9,942 bases of DNA from Bacteroidales bacterium UBA1035. Lineage in GTDB: Bacteria; Bacteroidota; Bacteroidia; Bacteroidales; Dysgonomonadaceae. How positions within the stretch are numbered: the stretch's first letter is position 1; every line of letters begins with the position of its first letter. Of the stretch, positions 1 through 8,098 are shown piece after piece. The notes below the pieces were generated by a model. It was not told where the DNA came from, did no database searches, and was given only the letters and a program-made list of their open reading frames with translations. Location of the stretch: assembly GCA_002316835.1 (NCBI GenBank), contig DCEG01000066.1:1-9942 (forward strand), given 5' to 3'. Position numbers and translations under genes: made by a program.

Positions 1-98
1 ATAATAAAAACTACGTTGGGTTTCGACAATTGCTGTCCGTAAGCACCCATCCCGCACAAAAAAGCTTCAATGGCAAACAGCGATTTTAAAAGCTTCAT
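1..98 (-). CDS. Probable second sulfatase, N-terminal fragment (cut by window edge)
   Basis: An open frame starts at ATG (complement of 96-98) and stays open for 32 codons to the window edge. It begins MKLLKSLFAI, has a hydrophobic stretch to about residue 20 and a likely signal-peptidase site near GAYGQ-Q. It then enters KPNVVFI at residues 26-32, which matches the first beta strand of S1 sulfatases ((R/K)PN(I/V)(V/I)(F/L)), the strand just before the metal-binding Asp pair. The neighbouring full sulfatase has RPNIILFMVDD in the same place. A purine-rich GAGGTG lies about 6 nt upstream of the ATG. The gene is 72 nt downstream of the first sulfatase on the same strand, so it probably belongs to the same operon. 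Its family is inferred from seven residues plus context; its catalytic residue type cannot be seen. Alkaline-phosphatase-superfamily relatives other than sulfatases remain possible. Confidence 0.68.
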   Translation of the reverse strand, partial: MKLLKSLFAIEAFLCGMGAYGQQLSKPNVVFI

Positions 99-170
99 AA
101 GGCACACCTCATTCTTTAAATTAAACTTCCGACAAATTCAAAACCTAAAGATACATATTTTTTCGCAGAT

Positions 171-1718
171 TTAGACCTCATCGGGCCATGGACACACCTT
201 TCCCGTTGTTTTAAATGAAGGACGCTGCGCTTCAACACTGCGCAGGTATTCTCCCAAATCGCGCGAAAGATCATTTACTATGTTGGCGTTCTGGATCGAC
301 ACATCCTTTTTTTCCCCAATGTCGTTGGTAATATTGAACAATTCTTTCTTACCGGTTTCGTAGTAATAAACCAACTTCCAGTCACCACTACGGACAGTAC
401 ACGTAGGACCAATCCCCGGACCTTCGTTACCCCATAGGTTGGGAAAGTTCCAATAGAGACTACGTTTATTGTATTCGTAAGAACCCCCTTCCAGCATCGG
501 CATGAAGCTGACACCATCTATCGGCTGTTTGGTTTTCCGCTCTTCCACCTGAGCCATATCCAGGATTGTCGGGAAAAAATCTTCAATAATCAGGTAATCG
601 TTACACCGGGTTCCAGGCTTCACTTTTCCCGGCCATTTTACAATCATCGGTTCCCGTATCCCACCCTCGTATGCCGAACCTTTTCCGCTATTGAGCGGAG
701 CGTTGTGTACATGTAACGGCGTATCGCGCCATTCCGGTTCGGATGAGAGGCCACCGTTATCCGACATAAAAATTACAACTGTATTTTTATCCATTTTGTT
801 TTTCTCAAGCCAATCCATCAAATCACCCAGGCTTTTGTCCATGCCCTCAATAAGTGAAGCATATCCGGCTTCTTTTTCCGATAATCCGGCATCTCTGTAT
901 TTTTGAAAGAACCGCTTGTCCTTATCTACCGGAATATGAATGGCGTAATGAGACATGTACAGATAAAACGGCTGTCTCAGTTTTCTAGCTTTGTCCAATG
1001 CTTTTATAGCCTCTAGGGTTAAAGCTTCTGTAGCGAAAATATCTTTTCCCCAATAGTCTTTTAGACCCGGGATGGCTTGCAACGATGACGGTTTTCCATC
1101 GGTGCGGTTGCCGAAATTCTGTTCACCCAGGTAACTGGCTAATCCGCCGCCGGCATGTCCGGCAATGTTTACTTCAAAACCAAAATGGTGCGGATTTTCA
1201 CCCGGAGTATCAATGGCCCCCCAATGCGCCTTACCGCAATGAATGGTATGATAACCGCTGTTTTTAAGAATTTGTGGTAACGAAGTTACTTCATACGTAT
1301 ACGGAACATCAGGCACCTCACAAATGCCGTTCACATTCCATTCGGGAAATTTCAGCACGTCGCTTTTCCGGTCGGTTGATTTATTTTTCTCCAATGTCCA
1401 GTTGGTAACCCGGTGGCGCGCGGCATTCATACCTGTCATCAGGCTCACACGTGTAGGAGAGCTTACGGCACAGGCATACGCCTGCGTGAACATCCTTCCT
1501 TGCGATGCCAGTCGCTCCATGTTGGGGGTATGATAACGCTCATTAAGCGGTGTTTTTTCTGTTCCAAACGGAAGTGACGTGTCTTGCCAGCCCATATCAT
1601 CCACCATAAAAAGAATAATGTTGGGACGTGTGTCAGCAGTTTCTTGAGCATGCAATGCGGCTGCCAACAAGGCAGAGGTTGCAATCAGGGTTGTTTTTTT
1701 GAAAAATGGGTATATCAT
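171..1718 (-). CDS. Secreted S1-family sulfatase, Ser-type
   Basis: This predicted 515-residue enzyme should hydrolyse sulfate esters on a carbohydrate, probably in the periplasm or at the cell surface. Residues 1-25 form a signal peptide (MIYPFFKKTT, then a hydrophobic core, cleavage near LHA-Q). Sulfatase landmarks are in order: metal-binding Asp pair D40-D41 in FMVDDMGW; active-site signature SSPTRVSLMTG with S86 as the formylglycine precursor and R90; K163 and H165 in GKAHWG; H257 and H261 in HYAIH; D320-N321 in FMSDNGG; K346 in NSGKG followed by AYEGGIREP. The C-terminal subdomain ends with the usual GDWKLVYY strand (445-452). Length is normal for the family. The frame is open to 1754, but that start would overlap the upstream fucosidase by 17 nt and put 12 polar residues ahead of the signal peptide, so ATG at 1718, 19 nt after the fucosidase stop, is preferred. 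As a Ser-type enzyme it would need a radical-SAM maturase (anSME), which is not in this window. The sulfated position and sugar are unknown. Confidence 0.93.
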   Translation of the reverse strand: MIYPFFKKTTLIATSALLAAALHAQETADTRPNIILFMVDDMGWQDTSLPFGTEKTPLNERYHTPNMERLASQGRMFTQAYACAVSSPTRVSLMTGMNAARHRVTNWTLEKNKSTDRKSDVLKFPEWNVNGICEVPDVPYTYEVTSLPQILKNSGYHTIHCGKAHWGAIDTPGENPHHFGFEVNIAGHAGGGLASYLGEQNFGNRTDGKPSSLQAIPGLKDYWGKDIFATEALTLEAIKALDKARKLRQPFYLYMSHYAIHIPVDKDKRFFQKYRDAGLSEKEAGYASLIEGMDKSLGDLMDWLEKNKMDKNTVVIFMSDNGGLSSEPEWRDTPLHVHNAPLNSGKGSAYEGGIREPMIVKWPGKVKPGTRCNDYLIIEDFFPTILDMAQVEERKTKQPIDGVSFMPMLEGGSYEYNKRSLYWNFPNLWGNEGPGIGPTCTVRSGDWKLVYYYETGKKELFNITNDIGEKKDVSIQNANIVNDLSRDLGEYLRSVEAQRPSFKTTGKVCPWPDEV

Positions 1719-1737
1719 CACGTTATCTTTTTGAGTA

Positions 1738-3123
1738 TCAGTTACAGTACACACTAAAATTCTTTATTTGGGGCACATCAATACTTTCGTTTATCAACAA
1801 GCGAATGCGGCTCACCGGAGAGGACTTGAAAGTCTGAATGCGTTTATGACCAACAGATTCCCCTTCGCAAAGCGTCTTCCACCCGCCGACAGTCAGTCCC
1901 TGCACGACATATGCCCGGACACGTTCACCGTTGCTTATTTCTTCCTGGATGACCACCTGATTAACAGGCTGCCGCTTCCCAAGATTAATCTCCAGTTTCA
2001 TTCCGTTTCCTGCAACAGTTTTTAAAGGATGCCCCATCAGGTCATCAATTTTATCACCAAACTCTTTTAGGCGCTGAACATCGCCTTCGGGCACCAGTCC
2101 CCGTGAATCGGGTGTAAGACCCAGGATAAGTGTCGCATTGCGTCCTACCGAATTATAATACATATCTACCAGGTCTTTGAGCGGATAAACGGCATCCTCA
2201 TCTCCCGGCTCCCAAAACCATTCGTGGCGACCGTTATGTCCTCTCAGGGGTGCGTCAGCCATGGCTGGGACCCAATATTTCCCGTCGGGATCTCCGTGCT
2301 TGAGCAATTCGACATGGCTGCGCTGTGTGTCGAGGTTTTTATTGTGCGAAAACGAATTTGGGAAAGTACTCCAGCACGGATACCCCACTGTTCCAGCTTC
2401 AGAACCGCCCCAGCGAAAGTCGGCACGCTGCGTATTGTGATAAAACAAGCATTCCGGCTGCAGGCGGTTGACAATCGGCTCCACATCCGGGCCCAATCCT
2501 TTCGGATCATCGGCACCACCGTCATACCACACCATAAACAAATCGCCGTATTTCGACATTAATTCTTCCGTCATTCGTTCACAAAACCGACGGTACCATT
2601 CCTGACGGTTGCGGGCAAATTCACTCTCACCTTCCGCCTTGAAATTGTGAATACCTAACAATGAGTTCCAGCGGATACCTATGTAAACTCCAGGTTGAAT
2701 GCCGTATTTGCGGCACGATTTCACGAAATCGCCCACGACATCGCCTTTTCCGTCTCTCCATTTCAAGGCTTTCAAGCTGTATGGATTTACGTTACTCTGA
2801 TAAATAGCAAATCCGGTTTCGTGCGTGGCAGTGATCACGGCAAATCTAGCGCCTGCAGCTTTAGCCGCCTTTATCCACTGATCCGTATCCAATTCATTAG
2901 GATTGAACATGTTATAATCCTCCACGGGGTGGATACGGTTGATAGCCTGATCGTACCTTTTGCCGTCGAAAACGTGTAAATCGTAGTGAAAAATCACCCC
3001 AAACTCAGCTTGCGCCCAACGGAGTTGCCGGGCAGTAGGCACAGGGAACAGGTGTGATTGCGGCAATGCACAAAACACTGTAAACAAAAAGAGGAGATTG
3101 AGGGACATCGATGTCTTAAGCAT
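1738..3123 (-). CDS. Alpha-L-fucosidase, glycoside hydrolase family 29 (divergent)
   Basis: This 461-residue exo-glycosidase is predicted to release alpha-L-fucose from glycan ends. A signal peptide covers about residues 1-23; no lipobox is seen. The GH29 barrel includes EFGVIFHYD (40-48, H46 matching the conserved FxxFIHWG His), TATHETGF (98-105), the GKGDVVGDFVKSCRKYGI strand-helix (125-142), and LFMVWYDGG (195-203) with D201 as the expected nucleophile. SVGRNATLILGLTPDSRG (325-342) and the following VQRLKEFG helix match the family's usual end of barrel. Residues of about 365-461 form a small beta-rich C-terminal domain, resembling the carbohydrate-binding-like module of many Bacteroidota fucosidases. 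Two canonical motifs are altered: HHDGF reads HETGF, and PAEAD reads PAMAD (286-290), with E301 in RHEWFWEP a candidate acid/base. The gene sits 74 nt after susD and 19 nt before a sulfatase, which suggests one degradation pathway. Specificity for linkage type is not readable; another L-sugar of similar shape is possible. Confidence 0.87.
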   Translation of the reverse strand: MLKTSMSLNLLFLFTVFCALPQSHLFPVPTARQLRWAQAEFGVIFHYDLHVFDGKRYDQAINRIHPVEDYNMFNPNELDTDQWIKAAKAAGARFAVITATHETGFAIYQSNVNPYSLKALKWRDGKGDVVGDFVKSCRKYGIQPGVYIGIRWNSLLGIHNFKAEGESEFARNRQEWYRRFCERMTEELMSKYGDLFMVWYDGGADDPKGLGPDVEPIVNRLQPECLFYHNTQRADFRWGGSEAGTVGYPCWSTFPNSFSHNKNLDTQRSHVELLKHGDPDGKYWVPAMADAPLRGHNGRHEWFWEPGDEDAVYPLKDLVDMYYNSVGRNATLILGLTPDSRGLVPEGDVQRLKEFGDKIDDLMGHPLKTVAGNGMKLEINLGKRQPVNQVVIQEEISNGERVRAYVVQGLTVGGWKTLCEGESVGHKRIQTFKSSPVSRIRLLINESIDVPQIKNFSVYCN

Positions 3124-3155
3124 TGGTTTCTTTTAACGAAGATACGATTATTTTT

Positions 3156-3193
3156 AAAAGACAGTGCACCTGGACGACGGCACACTATCCTTT
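3156..3193 (-). terminator. 15-bp hairpin after susD; candidate leaky terminator or 3'-end stabiliser
   Basis: On the transcribed strand the arms AAAGGATAGTGTGCC and GGTGCACTGTCTTTT pair over 15 contiguous positions around an 8-nt loop, GTCGTCCA. Four of the pairs are G.U. It starts 4 nt after the susD stop, and its 3' arm ends in TTTT. On the opposite strand those four pairs become A.C mismatches, so the structure fits only RNA made from the minus strand. The fucosidase gene starts 32 nt beyond it. It could partly terminate transcription or protect the 3' end of the susCD message, lowering enzyme mRNA relative to transporter mRNA. The U tract is short and is followed by A residues, so strong termination is doubtful. 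Confidence 0.55.
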
Positions 3194-3197
3194 TGAA

Positions 3198-4694
3198 TTA
3201 ATTCAACGATGCATATCCTTCATTCTGCACAAGATTGGCGTTTGCTTCCATTTGTCTTTGCGGTATAGGGAAAAGTACATGGTGCGGTTTTGCATCCTTA
3301 CCTCGTGCCACAGCTCCTGAAATAAATTTCCCATGCCGGATAAGATCTTCACGACGAAGCCCTTCCGAAAAAAATTCACGCCCACGTTCTGCTAAGATGA
3401 AATCGCGAAGTTCCTCTTTCGAGGAAAAATCGGTTGTTCTTACTCCCGATGCTTTTGCACGCAAGCGCACCTCATTAATTAAGGATATATTTTCGATGCT
3501 CGGGCCGGTCTTTTCGTTCAATGCTTCTGCCATACTCAACAGGATATCGGCGTATCTTACATAAACAATATCATTGCCATTGTTCTCACTCACTGCATTT
3601 GGGTCGGGCCAGTATTTAAAACTTCTGGCATTGTCCAGTGGGTTTCCATTTTCATCCTCAAGCAATTTTATCAATTTCCCTGATTGATCAGTGTATTCTG
3701 TAATAATGAGTTTACGGCGCAGGTCGTTCGTCTCGAATGTTTTATAGAATGCCGTATATGTACGGAATTGCGCGCCAAAATTCACCCAATTGGATTGGAT
3801 AGGATAATTGGGAGGAAAGGCGTGCGGCATGTAGTTGTTTTGAAAGCCGCTTTGTGCAATACACGGAGCGCGGTAGATATACTCTTTGTTACCTTCTCCT
3901 TCAACAGCAAAAAGTTTAGTATAATCAGCATGAAGCGAATAATATTGCAAATCGATAATCTTTTGGGCAGAGGCAATAACATTATCCCAATCTTTTTCGT
4001 GCAAATAAAGTTTGGTCAATATACCCAAAGCAGCACCTTTGCTTGCGCGTCCAATCGGATTTTCATCAACAGGCAGGTATTCTGCTGCAAATGTCAAATC
4101 ATCAACCATATACTTTACGAAAACTTCTCTATCCGCTCTTGGCGTGGATTTTCCGATTTCTTCTATTCTATCAGGTGTAGCATCTTTAGGAATGTCAATA
4201 ATCGGAGTAGCACCGAAGATATTGTACAGAAAATAATACGATGCTGCACGGATAAAACGCGCCTCCCCTTTTATTCTATTCACTTGTCCTTCAGAAATTC
4301 CTGACAATCCGTCGGCTACGGTCAATACTGTATTTGCGCTGGCTACAGCTTGGTACATTTGATCCCAGAAACTGTTTAGAAATCCATCGTTTACTGCCCA
4401 AGTAAAATTAATATAGGGTTTTGCGTCGCGTTCGAGCCCACCACCAGTTTCAAAAGCTATATCCGTTGTAAACTCGTTCATCAAATAAGTGTAGTTTCGG
4501 CTTGCGTAGCCAATAATACGCGAACGAGCGTAGGCACCTGTAAGCAAGGCATCGACACCCGATTGATCTTTCAAGAACTCATTCGGATCATATTCGGTAT
4601 ACACTTTTTCTTCCAAAAAATTACACCCCGTCATTAAGAACAAAAAAATGACCAATAAATAATAATTATACCAATTTTTTTTATGTGACCTCAT
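3198..4694 (-). CDS. susD: SusD/RagB-family nutrient-binding surface lipoprotein
   Basis: This 498-residue protein is the surface glycan-binding lid of a SusCD transporter. It begins with a lipoprotein signal peptide: basic start, hydrophobic run at about 11-22 and lipobox LMTGC with C24 as the lipidated residue, followed by NFLEEK. The mature N terminus continues with the usual VYTEY.P.EFLKD and VDALLTGAYA segments of SusD proteins. Later hallmarks include RFIRAASYYFLYNIFG, YVRYADILLSMAEALNE, LAERGREFFSEGLRREDLIR and, near the end, HHVLFPIPQRQM with NEGYASLN. The ATG is 14 nt downstream of the susC stop, so the two are translated from one message. Length is typical. The gene name is used in the family sense only; this is not the starch-binding SusD itself. 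Ligand-contacting residues cannot be assigned, since they are poorly conserved in the family. Confidence 0.95.
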   Translation of the reverse strand: MRSHKKNWYNYYLLVIFLFLMTGCNFLEEKVYTEYDPNEFLKDQSGVDALLTGAYARSRIIGYASRNYTYLMNEFTTDIAFETGGGLERDAKPYINFTWAVNDGFLNSFWDQMYQAVASANTVLTVADGLSGISEGQVNRIKGEARFIRAASYYFLYNIFGATPIIDIPKDATPDRIEEIGKSTPRADREVFVKYMVDDLTFAAEYLPVDENPIGRASKGAALGILTKLYLHEKDWDNVIASAQKIIDLQYYSLHADYTKLFAVEGEGNKEYIYRAPCIAQSGFQNNYMPHAFPPNYPIQSNWVNFGAQFRTYTAFYKTFETNDLRRKLIITEYTDQSGKLIKLLEDENGNPLDNARSFKYWPDPNAVSENNGNDIVYVRYADILLSMAEALNEKTGPSIENISLINEVRLRAKASGVRTTDFSSKEELRDFILAERGREFFSEGLRREDLIRHGKFISGAVARGKDAKPHHVLFPIPQRQMEANANLVQNEGYASLN

Positions 4695-4708
4695 TGTTGT
4701 ATCGTTTA

Positions 4709-7700
4709 TTAAAATGTAACATTTACTCCCATTCTGAATGTCCGTGCCAAAGGATAGCTATTATAATTTACTTTCGACACGCTCTCACCGCGAGCACTGG
4801 CATCGGGGTCAAACCCATCAAATTTAGTAACTGTAAACAGGTTATCGCCTGAAGCATAAATCTGCAGGTTCGTTATAAATTTACGAGTTTTGACAGGTAC
4901 ATTGTACGAAAGATTTACAGTCTTAAGCCGCAGGAACGAAGCGTCCCTAACCGTGAACGAATTTATCGCATATTGTCCACCGTAACTGCTGGGATCAACG
5001 CCGCTGGGATAAAGGTTTGTAGGATTACTTTCCGTCCAACGGTTCAGGTAATATTTGGCAATGCGGTTGCGGTATTCGTTGGTGGGATAGAATGTTTCCA
5101 CCACGTTGGCATCCAGTGTTTGAATACCCTGCACCCATTGCAGAAACAGGTCGAGCGTGAAATCCTTGTAACGTAGACGGTTGTTGAGTCCGCCCGTAAA
5201 ATCGGGAAACGGTTTACCCAGTATAACACGGTCATTAAGATCAATTACTTTATCGCCGTTTTGATTTTTGAATTTCAAATCGCCCGGTTTTGCCGTTGGT
5301 TGTGTAGAATTAGCTATATCGTCATCCTTTTGGAAAATACCCTCAACTTCGTATCCGTAGAAAGAATAGATGGGATGTCCCACTTTGGTGAGTTCGTATC
5401 CGGAGATGAAACTGGCTATCGAACCGGTGATCAATTCGGGAATGAACGGTGGAAGTTCCACCACTCTGTTTTTCAGGAATGACAGGTTGAATGACGTTTC
5501 CCAGTCAAAATCCGACTTTTTCATAGTAATGGTGTTAAGCATAATATCAACCCCTGTATTTCTGACCGTTCCGGCATTTACCATTATATTACTGTGCCCA
5601 ATTACCGATGGTAAAGGCTTACTAAAAAGCTGGTCTTTGGTGTCGCGGATAAAATAATCAACACTCCCGCTAATGCGGCTATTGAAAATACTGAAGTCAA
5701 TCCCTGTATTTAATTCTGAAGTTGTTTCCCATTTCAGGTTGGGATTGGCAAGACGGGCAGATATTGCTCCTGTAGCCAAGCTATTACCAAACACAGCCGA
5801 CCCGCCAGCGACCAGTGTATTTATCGTTTGATAGTTACCAATACCCTGATTTCCTAATTCACCGTATCCTACACGCAGCTTGAGATCATCAACGGCTTTC
5901 ACATTAAAAAAAGGTTCGCTCGAAACACGCCAAGCGGCAGCCGCAGAAGGGAAAAAGGCGTATTGATTTTGTGTTGAAAATCGTGAAGAGCCATCGTAGC
6001 GGAATGATGCGGTGAGCAAGTACCTGTCGAGCAATTCGTAATGTATCCGCCCTAAAATTCCATTCAAGCGATTTTTCGATTTGTAGGAACGTACGTTGTC
6101 TCCATTAAGATTGTCACCGCTTTGCAGTAAGTTTGAGCTGGTTACATCGGAAAGGAATCCTCGGGAATCAGCATAAACATACTGTTCTGTAAATTGCTCA
6201 TACGTGGTTCCAGCCAAGAAGGAAATATTATGAATATTATAAAAATTCTTCCTGTAGTTCAATAAAAATTCAGCCAGCCAATGCGTGTTTTCATCAGCAC
6301 GTTTACTGCCGACTCCTCTACTGCCAAGTCCTTGCATAGTTTGTCTGTCCCTGTAAGATGATTGCATATAGTTCATTACCGTTCCACCTAAACGAACTGT
6401 TGCTAAAAGATCTTTCAACGGTTCAATTTCCGTGGTAAAAGTTCCGTATACCGTGTTACGCTGATTATTATTTTTTATTCCGTTCATTAGAGCCAGCGGG
6501 TTATCCAATGCTATGTAATCATTCAGATAATAGCGTCCTGTTTCAGGATTTTTACCTGCAGACAACGTAGGATCAAACTGTAAGGCTGCATTGATAGGAC
6601 CAGCACCTTCATTAACCCCATCCATATTCTCATACATTGAATTACGATCGGCGCGTGTATAATTTAAAGTAAATTTAAAGCGCAAGAAATCTTTCGGAGT
6701 AAAATTCATATTTGTTCTTACGTTCAACTTTTTAAAATCAGACATATGAACCAATCCCTCTTGATTTAGAAAATTTAACCCCAGATAATAATCGCTTTTT
6801 GGTGCACCTCCAGAAAACGAAAGCATATAGTTCTGAACTGGAGCAGAACGACGAAAAATCTCATCTTGCCAGTTTGTTCCTTCACCAGCCGCATTAATTT
6901 GTTCATCTGAGAAAATGGCTCCATCTTTATTGTTTGATTCTTTACGTATAGCATTGAGTGTTTCCATATATTGCCTGGCATTCAACATTTCCATTTTTTT
7001 TGCCACGGTCTGAAGACCAAATTCAGAACCAAATTTTACAGTAACTTCGCCTTTTTCTCCACCTTTAGTAGTAATCAAGACTACACCGTTAGCAGCACGT
7101 GTTCCGTATATTGCCGCTGCGGAGGCATCTTTCAACACTTCGATCGACTTAATGTCTTCGGGACTGATTGAAGTCGGGTCAACACCTGGCAATCCGTCAA
7201 CAACCACAAGAGCAGCATTACTGCTATTGATTGACCCTGCACCTCGAATTTGAATCTTTGTACCCGCTCCGGGTGCTGAACTTGTTTGACTAATATTTAC
7301 CCCAGCTGCTTTTCCGCTCAACAGTTGCAAAGCATTGGTGTTTATTCCTTCTGTAAATCTTCCTTCCGTTAATGAAACGACGGAACCGGTAAGATCCCGT
7401 TTTCGTAAAGTTCCATATCCCACAACCACTAGCTCATCCAACGTTTTCGTATCCTCCTGTAAAACAATATGAAATGTATTCTTTCCGGTTGTGGTAATTT
7501 CTTGCGGTTCGTAGCCCACGTATGTAATTTGCAACACCGCGTCCGGAACTATTTCCAAAGTAAAATTTCCGTCAATATCCGTAATAGTTCCATTGGTAGT
7601 ATTTCCTTTTTCCACAATGGTTGCGCCAATAATGGGCTCACCTTTATTATCGTTAATAGTTCCGGATACCTTTCTTGCCCTCGGTTGTTGAGTGGTGTTG

Positions 7701-8098
7701 GCTAATGTAGACATCTGCATTTCTAATTTTTTATTGCTTTTCAGAAAAACACGGTTGTTCAATACCCTGAAGGTAATGTCGGATTTTCCAAAAACTTGCG
7801 AAAGGACGGTTTCGATACGTTCGTTTTTCGCATCTACAGACACATTGGTCAACTTTTCGGAAAGAATACCAGCATCATAAGAAAACTCATACCCTGTTTG
7901 CCGGTGCAGCTTTTCAATCACATCAGCTACAGTGGAGTTGTTCAATGTAAGCTTCACGTTTACCGATTGCGCGGCAACTGCCGAAGCAAAAAACTGTGAA
8001 CTCAACAATACTATCACGAACGTTTTCAGCATTCGTGACAAATTAGGTCGAAAGACAGCTGTTGGTTTTGCCATCCTGTGTTCTACGTGTTCATTCAT
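4709..8098 (-). CDS. susC: SusC/RagA-family TonB-dependent outer-membrane transporter with STN domain
   Basis: This 1129-residue outer-membrane barrel imports oligosaccharides using TonB energy, with SusD as its lid. Domains in order: a long basic leader plus signal peptide ending near VAAQ (about 1-44); an STN (secretin/TonB short N-terminal) domain at about 46-120, starting with VNVKLTLNNSTVADVIEKL; a carboxypeptidase-regulatory-like domain at about 143-215 (KVSGTI.D..GEPIIGATI through ITYVGYEPQE); the TonB-box region DELVVVGYGT (221-230); a plug domain at about 231-346 with QIRGAGSIN and LKDASAAAIYGTRAANG; then the barrel, ending RTFRMGVNVTF with the expected terminal Phe. The STN domain is what links such transporters to FecR-type anti-sigma factors, and a sigma/FecR pair lies directly upstream. 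Alternative starts at M9 (8074) or M23 (8032) exist; M1 is kept because long polar leaders are common in STN-bearing SusC proteins. The gene name is a family label; the transported glycan is unknown. Confidence 0.96.
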   Translation of the reverse strand: MNEHVEHRMAKPTAVFRPNLSRMLKTFVIVLLSSQFFASAVAAQSVNVKLTLNNSTVADVIEKLHRQTGYEFSYDAGILSEKLTNVSVDAKNERIETVLSQVFGKSDITFRVLNNRVFLKSNKKLEMQMSTLANTTQQPRARKVSGTINDNKGEPIIGATIVEKGNTTNGTITDIDGNFTLEIVPDAVLQITYVGYEPQEITTTGKNTFHIVLQEDTKTLDELVVVGYGTLRKRDLTGSVVSLTEGRFTEGINTNALQLLSGKAAGVNISQTSSAPGAGTKIQIRGAGSINSSNAALVVVDGLPGVDPTSISPEDIKSIEVLKDASAAAIYGTRAANGVVLITTKGGEKGEVTVKFGSEFGLQTVAKKMEMLNARQYMETLNAIRKESNNKDGAIFSDEQINAAGEGTNWQDEIFRRSAPVQNYMLSFSGGAPKSDYYLGLNFLNQEGLVHMSDFKKLNVRTNMNFTPKDFLRFKFTLNYTRADRNSMYENMDGVNEGAGPINAALQFDPTLSAGKNPETGRYYLNDYIALDNPLALMNGIKNNNQRNTVYGTFTTEIEPLKDLLATVRLGGTVMNYMQSSYRDRQTMQGLGSRGVGSKRADENTHWLAEFLLNYRKNFYNIHNISFLAGTTYEQFTEQYVYADSRGFLSDVTSSNLLQSGDNLNGDNVRSYKSKNRLNGILGRIHYELLDRYLLTASFRYDGSSRFSTQNQYAFFPSAAAAWRVSSEPFFNVKAVDDLKLRVGYGELGNQGIGNYQTINTLVAGGSAVFGNSLATGAISARLANPNLKWETTSELNTGIDFSIFNSRISGSVDYFIRDTKDQLFSKPLPSVIGHSNIMVNAGTVRNTGVDIMLNTITMKKSDFDWETSFNLSFLKNRVVELPPFIPELITGSIASFISGYELTKVGHPIYSFYGYEVEGIFQKDDDIANSTQPTAKPGDLKFKNQNGDKVIDLNDRVILGKPFPDFTGGLNNRLRYKDFTLDLFLQWVQGIQTLDANVVETFYPTNEYRNRIAKYYLNRWTESNPTNLYPSGVDPSSYGGQYAINSFTVRDASFLRLKTVNLSYNVPVKTRKFITNLQIYASGDNLFTVTKFDGFDPDASARGESVSKVNYNSYPLARTFRMGVNVTF

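Noticed and set aside
146..153. TATCTTTA on the minus strand between the two sulfatase genes, resembling a -7 box
   Set aside because: No TTTG lies at the required distance upstream and the final G is missing; the 72-nt gap fits a simple operon spacer.
2224..2562. 112-codon plus-strand open frame opposite the fucosidase
   Set aside because: It lies wholly within the GH29 coding region, has no known motif and no neighbouring plus-strand gene.
3684..4304. 206-codon open frame on the plus strand opposite susD
   Set aside because: It is antisense to a well supported susD gene, shows no recognisable domain, and its composition (Ile/Phe/Cys/Arg-rich) is typical of a reverse-strand shadow.
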